Source: Acanthamoeba castellanii str. Neff (Eukaryota > Discosea > Longamoebia > Acanthamoebidae). Taken from it: a DNA stretch of 11,579 nt. Made by a program: the position numbers and the translations under genes. Below, in pieces: positions 5,215 through 11,579 of this stretch. Within the stretch, counting starts at the first letter, position 1, and the number at the start of each line of letters is the position of its first letter. Where the stretch lies: assembly GCF_000313135.1 (NCBI RefSeq), contig NW_004457323.1, positions 179,468-191,046 on the forward strand, written 5' to 3'. A model generated the notes under the pieces. The model was given only the letters and a program-made list of their open reading frames with translations. It was not told the DNA's origin and searched no databases.

Positions 5215-7306
5215 TTAGAGTTCATGTTGGGTGGGGGCGTTGGAGGCTGGGAAACGGGCGAACAGAGCCACAAGGTCGGCTTGCGTGCTTGGCGCGTGCA
5301 GGCTGGATTGTGCGAGGGAGCGCGGAGAGTGCAGCATGCTGCCATCGTGAGCCCTGATCAGGTCGGGGTCCGCTCCCGCCAACAGCAGGCACTCGGCCAT
5401 ATGCACGTTGCCTTCCTTCACTGCTCAGCAAAACACAGTGCGATACGCGCGCATACACCCCACACACCACCGTGAAAGCACATGCACAAGTGTAAGTACG
5501 GCAATCACCTTCTTGAGCCAAAACACAGCGCACCTGCGGTGTGGAGCGCAGTGACGAGGCCTCGCGTCTCATGATGGCGCACGCTGTTGATGTCGGCCCC
5601 ATTGTGGACCAGATAGCGACACACGCGGCGATTGCCGTCACGCAGGCATTCGGAGACGAAGAGAAAATAGGCACGCTCGCTCGACCCCGCCTCGCGGACC
5701 AGATGCGCAAATAGTGCCAGAAGCTCCTCGTTGGGGCTTGTTGCTGTGTGCATGTGCGGCGTTTAGGGGTGCATGCATGTGGCAAGGTGTTTGGGGGCGT
5801 TGGGGTTCCGTACTTGCGTTGAGGAGGGCCTGGAGCTGCTCGTAGAAGGGTTGCACCGCATGATCGAAGAAGAACTTGGCCACCGCAATTCGGCCTTCAG
5901 TCACCGCCGTCAGCGCCGCTGACCGAAGCATCTCCACACTGCAGTGGCGTGTGTGTGTCGGGTGTCGTGTGTCGTGTGTGGTGTGTGTGGTGTGTGGTGT
6001 GTGTGTGTGTGATGCGGCCTCAACAAGATAATCGAGAGAAGCGTCGGGTACTCTCTTTCGACGTCGCAGTGGGCAAAGAGCAGAGTGACGGTCGACAGGT
6101 GTCCCGCCCGCGCAGCCAGGCACAGAGGCGTTTGGTCGGTGTGGGACAGCGACGGCCAGTGTGTCGGATCGAGCGCAGTGAGGCGAGCCCCGTGGGCGAT
6201 CAGGCATGACACGGCCCTGTCGCAGCCGGACGACGCGGCCTCCTGCGACAAGGCCATGCGGTGGTGGCCGTGTCAGTAGTCATCTTGTGACGGCCGATGG
6301 CGGTTGGTCAGTGCACCAAACCTGGAGCGGCTGCAAGTAGAAGGAGTTGGAGCTCGGGTATTCGACGCGGGCGCCCTTGGACAGCAGGAGCTGGATCAGC
6401 GGCACGTGGTCCCACTTGATGGCGTTGAGCAGGGGCGCCACACCGCGTTCCTGCAACTTGGCGCCCATGTCCAGAAAGATCTGCCCACGCCCCTTCGCCG
6501 TCAACACAGCACAGCGCATACAACACACACACACACACCACACCACCACCACCACACACCACACACCACACACCACACACCAGGCGCGCAGGAGTAAAGG
6601 CTCCGCCGTCAAGCACCTTCTTCCCTTAATTTTGCAAATAATTCATTACACAAAGCTTGCTTGGTGTTGGTCAAAATGGGCTGAGATTAATCACAAATTG
6701 CTCCATGCGTAGACTTGGACTGCTCACACCACATACCACACAGCACGCATCGCACGACACTCACCTTGGCCGCCTCCAATGAACCGCCCTGACACGCGTG
6801 GCGGAGTCCGTTGTCGGCGAGGGTCAGCTGGATGCCGGAGCCGCTGCCGGCGAAGGGGTCCGACACAGTGTAGGCCGCCTGCGCCCCGCCGCCGCCGGCC
6901 AAGGCGGCCTGGACGTCGGGGTCCTCGGCCAGCAGCCGGGCGAGCCTGACGTGGCAGCCCATCGCCGCCGCAACCCACACGCGGTCCAGCCCCTTGGCCT
7001 CGGCCAGCTGCTCGGCCTTGGCGCGGTAGTCCTCCTCCCAGTCCACATCACCCTGTGATGACGTTAAGGTGGCAACAAACACGGCGTTAAGGTGGCACTC
7101 GGCCAACACGTTAAGGTGGCAGGGCGTACGGGTGGGCAGCGGTAGAGGTTGACCCCGAGGTGGCGCTGGACGAGGGTGCGCCACAGGTGAGGGTCGTGCC
7201 GGAGCCGGTCGAAGCGGGCGCAAACCAGGCCGAACGACGCGACGTCGGCGAGGCTGGGCAGGTGGCTCAATATCAGCATCACCTCCTCGTCCGCCAGGCC
7301 TTCCAT
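5215..7306 (-). CDS. F-box and ankyrin-repeat protein, 451 residues
   Basis: Probable substrate adaptor of an SCF-type ubiquitin ligase. Exons in reading order: 7306-7130, 7052-6765, 6480-6322, 6242-6052, 5938-5814, 5743-5534, 5420-5215; all six junctions keep phase and the sum is 1356 nt ending in TAA. Residues 2-45 form an F-box (EEVMLILSHLPSLADVASF, then VCARFDRL and WRTLV), the Skp1-binding fold. From about residue 140 come divergent ankyrin repeats: NGLRHACQGGSLEAAKIFL, PLLNAIKWDHVPLIQLLLSK, TPLCLAARAGHLSTVTLLFA, and near the end TALHTAVKEGNVHMAECLLL followed by AGADPD. Several repeats span exon junctions, which strongly supports the splicing. A Gly/Ala-rich loop (AALAGGGGAQAA) lies at about 112-123. 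The stop codon faces tRNA-Lys copy 2. The start ATG is 101 bp from divergent DPM2. The protein it targets cannot be told from sequence. Confidence 0.9.
5949..6011. repeat. GTGTGGTGT-type simple repeat in F-box gene intron 4
   Basis: Imperfect (GTGTGGT)n and (GT)n array on the plus strand, CA-rich on the gene's strand, inside the intron before exon 5. Confidence 0.75.
6515..6586. repeat. CACACACCA-type simple repeat in F-box gene intron 2
   Basis: Imperfect (CA)n, (CCA)n and CACACCA array on the plus strand, within the longest intron of the gene (284 bp). On the gene's strand it is TG-rich, the opposite of intron 4. Confidence 0.75.
7062..7121. repeat. Three 13-bp direct repeats in F-box gene intron 1
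   Basis: CGTTAAGGTGGCA occurs perfectly at 7062-7074, 7085-7097 and 7109-7121, with start-to-start spacings of 23 and 24 bp. The repeats fill most of the 77-bp intron 1 and are read as TGCCACCTTAACG on the gene's strand. Confidence 0.9.
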
Positions 7307-7407
7307 CTTCTGCAGCTGCTTGCTCTGTCTCACTCCGCGGCTTTCTCTGCACGCCCAAGAAAACTCTAATAAAATTGATTTCGCCTGTAAAGATCGAACA
7401 AGGCTGC
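7307..7407. promoter_or_regulatory. Divergent promoter of F-box/ankyrin gene and DPM2
   Basis: Only 101 bp lie between the two start codons, so one short region must drive both genes. An A/T-rich patch TCTAATAAAATTGATTT (7365-7381) is the only TATA-like candidate, and it is close to the DPM2 ATG. Promoter role is inferred from gene arrangement. Confidence 0.55.
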
Positions 7408-7854
7408 ATGTGTGGAGTGGGCGCGAACAAGGACCAGGTCAATGGGTGGTTCTATCTGGTGGCCTCCATCTCCATCTACTCATACATCACGTTTTGGCTC
7501 CTTGTCCTGGTGCGTGCCCCACACCTGCATGAATGCGTGCGCAAGATTCAGAGAGAAGATTTTGATTTGTTGTTGTTGTTGTTGTTGGCACGCAGCCATT
7601 CATCGAGAAGGACTTCCATGTGATACATTCCCTGTTCCCACCAGCAGAGTATGCCATTAAGTACGGTTGCCGCCACACTCGCTGCACAAGGAAATCTCTC
7701 ACTTACCTGCATGTCGGTGTGCAGGACGATGGTTGTTGTAGGCATCTTCGTGCTCACCATTGCCAGCACCTTCATGGGTGTCGTCATGCTGCGAAGCCAT
7801 GCCGCCACCGTGGAAGCACAAAAGAGCAACAGCGCTGCCCGCAAGCGAACGTGA
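7408..7854 (+). CDS. DPM2: Dolichol-phosphate mannose synthase regulatory subunit
   Basis: DPM2 is the small ER-membrane subunit that stabilises dolichol-phosphate-mannose synthase, which makes the mannose donor for N-glycans, GPI anchors and O-mannosylation. Exons 7408-7509, 7596-7660 and 7725-7854 join in phase into 98 residues ending in TGA. Family features are clear: an N-terminal DQVNGWFYL, membrane span 1 at about 14-34, the diagnostic loop PFIEKDFHVIHSLFPPAEYA, and span 2 at about 58-78 (VVVGIFVLTIASTFMGVVML). A basic tail, ARKRT, is positioned like the lysine/arginine-rich C-terminus of animal DPM2. Length is slightly above the usual 80-90. The first in-frame ATG was used; a downstream alternative would delete part of span 1. 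The upstream neighbour is the divergent F-box gene. The stop codon is 41 bp from the convergent tRNA-Lys copy 3. Confidence 0.95.
7567..7588 (+). repeat. (TTG)n tract at the 3' end of DPM2 intron 1
   Basis: Seven TTG triplets directly precede the GCACGCAG acceptor of exon 2 and act as its T-rich tract. Confidence 0.8.
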
Positions 7855-7895
7855 AGTGCACGTTGTACAAAAAAACAAAGGAGAAAAAGGGAGAT

Positions 7896-7968
7896 AGCCG
7901 ACCGTGGGGCTCGAACCCACGACCACAAGATTAAGAGTCTTGCGCTCTACCGACTGAGCTAGGACGGC
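7896..7968 (-). tRNA. tRNA-Lys (CTT), copy 3
   Basis: Identical in its 73 bases to copies 1 and 2; anticodon CTT. Unlike them it lacks the shared 37-bp flank: only the first few bases agree before the sequence diverges to CCCTTTTTCTCC with further T-runs, which give the terminator. Upstream, CGCGAA before the gene is shared with copy 2. Confidence 0.97.
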
Positions 7969-8075
7969 TTCGCGTGCCATCGTGAAAAAATGGTGATTTT
8001 CGTAAAATGCAAGGAGAAAAGAAATACTACTTATTTTTATTTTTTACTTCCAATTACTTAAAACTTGCCGCGAAG

Positions 8076-8523
8076 ATGTCGTACCGCCCCTCCGCCAGAC
8101 TCATGTTCAGGGCGTCGCCCTTCCGTGCCGGAGGTACTGGACCTTTTGCCCCACTGCCCATTCATTCAATTGATTTGTTATCGCACAGTTCAAATTAAAT
8201 GAATCACTTCACATTGATTATCCAGGCCACGGCCACGGAGCTCATTCGCTCCATGCGCCGCCCAAGCCCAGGATGCAGCTGGTGGAGGCGGAGCAGGTGT
8301 TTGACCGCCCCTTCCTCAACATTCTGGGTGTCTCTGCCGGTGCTGCCTTCGTGTTCTACCACCTCATCGCCATCCCGTTCTTGTACCTCCCCTTCCCACA
8401 CACTGGCCTCATGTCTGCTTCACTCATGCCACGCCATGCACTCACTGTGATGTGGATGGTGCTGCACTTAGCAAGGGCAGTGACAAGCCTGCAGCGCAGA
8501 AGCTGGCACAGAACAAGCACTAA
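8076..8523 (+). CDS. Small predicted mitochondrial single-pass membrane protein, 98 residues
   Basis: Not recognised as a named family. Exons 8076-8133 and 8226-8412 join securely in phase. The third exon, 8472-8523, is my preferred ending: it gives KGSDKPAAQKLAQNKH and TAA, and the total is an exact 99 codons. The N-terminus MSYRPSARLMFRASPFRAG is rich in Arg and Ser and free of acidic residues, as in a mitochondrial targeting peptide. A His/Gly patch (HGHGAH) and a basic Pro-rich stretch follow. Residues about 50-74 (LNILGVSAGAAFVFYHLIAI and on) form one membrane helix, and the lysine-rich tail is hydrophilic. This layout is common among accessory subunits of respiratory complexes, but that role is inference. 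The intron 2 donor GTCTGC is weak, and an acceptor at GGCAG six bases downstream also keeps frame. Unspliced reading would instead end at TGA 8618-8620 (150 residues). Confidence 0.7.
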
Positions 8524-9030
8524 AGCTACCTTCAGTGCTCAACAAAAAAAGGGACATATAAAACCTGTTTTCAATGTTAAACCAACCTGTGTGATGTTCA
8601 AGACACAGGCCCAAAGGTGAAGTTGTGCTGGTGATAAGGGAAAGGTGTGGTGTTTATTAAGTAGGTATGGTGAGAAAGGTGGGTGAGGCATACAAGGTTA
8701 GGCCACAGAAGCACTGCATTTATATGCAAATATCCAAGGCAGTTGGTTGGGTTATTTTCTAGCTTGTTGATGATGAAGTGAAAGCAGTAGGATTGTAATA
8801 ACAAGTGCAAGTAAAGGAAGTTGTCAAAACAGCCACACCCTCAGGATGCCAGGGATCAACATCATCTTGAGATTGGCCTCTGAGACTACAATTACAAGCA
8901 CCGCTCATTGAGCCCATTGCTGCTGCTGTTATATGGATTCCTTTATTATATACCTACAGAACTGATCCATGAGCAGTATCTCCACATCCAAGACTTACCC
9001 TCACATGGGTGGGGCTGCCTCAACAACAAT
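8524..9030. other. Intergenic spacer without a gene, CpG-depleted
   Basis: No gene or RNA seen. The first part is probably the 3' untranslated region of the upstream gene. Only one CpG (8902-8903) is visible in about 500 bp. Confidence 0.7.
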
Positions 9031-9103
9031 TCCCCTGTGGTGTAGTTGGCTAGCATTTCCGCCTGTCACGCGGACGACCCGGGTTCAAATCCCGGCGGGG
9101 GAG
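9031..9103 (+). tRNA. tRNA-Asp (GTC)
   Basis: A 73-nt cloverleaf with the conserved anticodon arm CCGCCTGTCACGCGG, anticodon GTC. The T-arm is CCGGGTTCAAATCCCGG. The acceptor stem TCCCCTG/CGGGGGA is followed by discriminator G. There is no intron. The downstream T-rich CTGTCTTTCTTTT is a weaker terminator than those of its neighbours. Confidence 0.96.
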
Positions 9104-9554
9104 ATCTGTCTTTCTTTTGGTTGGTAAGTTTCCAACACAGCCAGTTTGTGGTGGTAACTGTAGTCCTTTTCTTATTGTACAAATGACTGAGCAACTTTCC
9201 AATGTCAACAGACACCCAAAAGAATGGGGTTGAATCTCAGGACTAATTTTGGTGAATACACTGTTGGCATGGCTAATGACCTTTCCCTACACCATACCAG
9301 CTCCCAAGCATTATATTCTTCTTGAAATGTTCAAGTGGAGATACCACACAGCTCACTCCCACAGTAACCTGCAGTGGGCAATCTGCATTGGTGTTTGTAT
9401 CCAAGCCTTGTCAATGCATGCATGCTCAACTCATCTGTGTTTAGCTACATTGTTATTGTTGGGCTTTTGGGTCCTTGGTATTCTTCCTTGATGTCATTGA
9501 GGGTCCTTCACCAACTTGGCATGGAGTTCTGTAAGGAAGTATGCTATTTTATAT
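9104..9554. other. tRNA spacer without a gene, CpG-free
   Basis: About 450 bp between tRNA-Asp and tRNA-Cys in which I see no CpG and no gene. The open frame at 9249-9491 is Leu/His/Cys-rich with no recognisable domain. TTTTATAT directly before tRNA-Cys could assist Pol III positioning. Confidence 0.75.
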
Positions 9555-9626
9555 GGGGGCGTAGCTCAGTGGTAGAGCAGGCGACTGCAGATCGTCAGGT
9601 CCCCGGTTCAAACCCGGGCGCCCCCT
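9555..9626 (+). tRNA. tRNA-Cys (GCA)
   Basis: A 72-nt cloverleaf with loop CTGCAGA, anticodon GCA, the short D loop TAGCTCAGTGGTAGAGC, T-arm CCCGGTTCAAACCCGGG, fully paired acceptor stem GGGGGCG/CGCCCCC and discriminator T, the cysteine identity base. TCTCTTTTT follows as terminator. Confidence 0.97.
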
Positions 9627-11009
9627 TCTCTTTTTGGTTAGAAAACAGATGATTTGGAATGTGTGGAGTTAAATGTGATTTTATCAGTTTGAGATGGGCC
9701 TTTGTTGTGGTGGAATTTTATCTTTGGAATAGTGCTCCAATTCAGCCCAAATGATGTGCAGTTGACCATGAACTGGATGTGAGAGTAGCATGTGGGCCAC
9801 TGATTATGAGGTCTTTTGTGAAATAATGCAGTGTTTTTGTAGCACACTGTGCCATGCACAGGGCACAATATTTTCACTTTCTTGTCTCACTGAAGCAACA
9901 CAGAAACTGCATGAAAGCTCTGCAAGAACAAGCACACATATGCCAATTTTGCAAATCACTGCCTTAGAATGAAAAAATGTTGTTCTCCCACATGATTTAC
10001 AGCAGAGATGGATGCAGGGGAAGGCATAGAGTTGAACAGTAGAGATTGAGATGAGGGAGTGAGAAATTTATTGTGAGGCAGATGAGGGTAAGGAAGATGG
10101 TGAAGATGGGGGAGAAGGATCATTGGGAGGCAGGCCCAGGATGTGGTGGTGTTGGCAGCAACAGCTTGCTGTGAACTGTGCCTTGCATTTTTTCTGCTTC
10201 TCCTCTGCAGAGACATGTAGGTGGTGCTGATGTGCATGGTACCAGTCCCCTTCCCCAGCACAAAGAGCATTACTGATGAGGATGTGGTAATTCATAAGCA
10301 CAAGGCAGATGGTGAAGGTGGTCGTGTAGCACAGTCATGGCACCACCAATTTCACATTATCACCCAGATCTGCTTCATTCATTCACGCTAGAAGTTCTCA
10401 CAGACAATCCAATCATAGGAGATGCAAGTGTTCTCATTGATCTGGTCAACAGTGAAGCCCTGCCAACCACAGGGCCTCTTCACAGGAAGGTACATGCACA
10501 CTCCTGGGAGATTGTTTGCCCCTTGATAGCCTTTTTCTGCAAGTTGGGTGACTTGCACCTGACATGTACAAAATCAAGGTATTTTAATCTGCCAATTCTC
10601 AAGATGCTCCCAATTTTGTCTTGCTATTTTTAAATTAAAACCATTTTTGTGTTGTCAAAACCATTTTTATGAGGTTAAACTCACAAACAAAATCACTTTT
10701 CAAAATGACTGGACCTCTCATTTCAAATGACCACAAGTTATTGGAAACCTTGAGATTGGTCATACATGTGTCCCTGGTTTGTCAGGTGGGCAGTCATACC
10801 CTGTGCACTAAGGCCTGTTTTGTTTGATGAGTTTCATCTCACAGGCATGTGTGCCATAAAACAAAATCCTTAACATCCCTTTAAGACTACATCTCCCACT
10901 CCATGCTCATCAGGAGAAAATCAGTTCCACTTAGCAACTTCAAGGACCACACATGTCTACATCACACCAGGTGAACATAGCCAAACCAAGCTCATCCCAT
11001 TCAACACAA
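9627..11009. other. Long tRNA spacer without a gene, CpG-depleted
   Basis: Nearly 1.4 kb with no supported gene. I see CpG only near 10325 and 10387. Positions about 10012-10135 are purine-rich on the plus strand. A short direct repeat, AAAACCATTTTT, occurs near 10638 and 10660. Open frames at 10270-9956 (minus) and 10337-10633 (plus) reach about 100 codons. They have no recognisable domain and no CpG-rich codon use like the real exons, so I do not call them. Confidence 0.7.
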
Positions 11010-11082
11010 TCCTCGGTAGCTTAGTTGGTAGAGCGCACGGCTGTTAACCGTGAGGTCGCAGGTTCGAACCCTGCCCGGGGAG
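11010..11082 (+). tRNA. tRNA-Asn (GTT), copy 2
   Basis: Identical over 73 bases to tRNA-Asn copy 1 at 4362-4434, in the same orientation 6.6 kb away. The eight bases upstream (CAACACAA) and the start of the 3' flank (TTCT then T-rich) are also shared; the rest of the flanks are unrelated. T-runs CTTTT and CCTTTTT follow as terminators. Confidence 0.97.
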
Positions 11083-11579
11083 TTCTTCTTTTACCCTTTT
11101 TGGCACTCTCCAATTTCAATCAAATGGCACACATGTCCACAGCAATACAGGGCCATTGGATAAGGCACCATCAGGCCATTCAGCTGATTGCAGCCTAAGC
11201 AAGTAAATTGGTGCTGAGTGGGGGGAAGTCCAAAAAATTGTAGAGCTTATAACCAAGTGTTCACAAAAAAGGGTCAGTGACTCTTTTTCTCTAACTATTG
11301 GGCAGCATGTACAGATTGTTAGGGCTGTAACACCAGTATCTGCACACCCTCCAGAAACAGACTGGTGTCATCTGTACACTTCAACCAGTACAATGCACAA
11401 AATCTGAGAAATGTGAACGGAAAATGTGTAGAAAATGTAAGAAAAGACCTTAAAAATGCACATATTTCGGCAAAATTGCAATCTGATGCGCATTGGATGG
11501 GCAATCTGTAAAAAGGGATTCTGCCTTTGTCATTCCTTCTTCAATAACATCCTCCACTTCTGTACATTTGCTGAAAAGG
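11083..11579. other. Right-edge spacer without a gene
   Basis: No gene seen. No CpG until about 11419, after which three occur before the window ends. This may mean that a CpG-rich gene region begins beyond the right edge. The open frame 11504-11319 (minus) has no recognisable domain. Confidence 0.65.

Noticed and set aside
7487..7928. Minus-strand open frames opposite DPM2
   Set aside because: Shadows of the DPM2 exons; the plus strand has clear DPM2 homology and spliced phase.
9956..10270. 104-codon minus-strand open frame
   Set aside because: No recognisable motif, no CpG-rich exon composition, no plausible splice partners.
10337..10633. 98-codon plus-strand open frame
   Set aside because: Same reasons; the CpG-free codon use differs from every real exon here. 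A decayed transposon remnant cannot be excluded.
1..11579. CRISPR array, bacterial operon, phage or transposase genes
   Set aside because: No spaced repeat array or transposase motif is seen; introns and eukaryotic tRNAs exclude a prokaryotic source.

Overview
This window is eukaryotic nuclear DNA. It holds eleven tRNA genes with internal promoters and downstream T-runs, and five protein genes cut by 20-21 short GT-AG introns of about 60-285 bases. Exons are G+C- and CpG-rich. Intron density, GC-rich exons and product types fit a free-living amoebozoan such as Acanthamoeba; this is an inference, since no species-specific marker is present.

Layout, left to right. A D-2-hydroxyacid dehydrogenase (glyoxylate/hydroxypyruvate reductase type) runs on the minus strand from 1806 off the left edge. 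Then come tRNA-Ala(+), tRNA-Met(+) and tRNA-Ala(-), with the two Ala copies in inverted orientation. A three-exon gene for an 83-residue zinc-ribbon protein follows at 3381-3795(+). A second tRNA group is Lys(-), Asn(+), Trp(+), Lys(+). A seven-exon F-box/ankyrin gene (7306-5215, minus) starts 101 bp from the divergent DPM2 gene (7408-7854, plus). DPM2 is tail-to-tail with a third tRNA-Lys(-). A small gene for a predicted 98-residue mitochondrial single-pass membrane protein (8076-8523, plus) closes the coding part. The last 3 kb hold only tRNA-Asp, tRNA-Cys and a second tRNA-Asn in long empty spacers.

The most striking structure is a two-state base composition. Protein genes, introns included, are full of CpG, while the spacers around the tRNA genes have almost none (several stretches of 330-690 bp with none seen) although CpA/TpG is plentiful. 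That is the footprint expected of cytosine methylation and deamination. The tRNA-Ala and tRNA-Lys copies have also been duplicated in inverted orientation together with about 36-37 bp of 3' flank.

The protein genes do not form a pathway. DPM2 supports dolichol-phosphate-mannose supply for ER glycosylation and GPI anchors; the F-box/ankyrin protein is a probable ubiquitin-ligase substrate adaptor; the dehydrogenase reduces glyoxylate or hydroxypyruvate. All gene models were spliced by hand; their support is continuous phase across every junction plus family resemblance.
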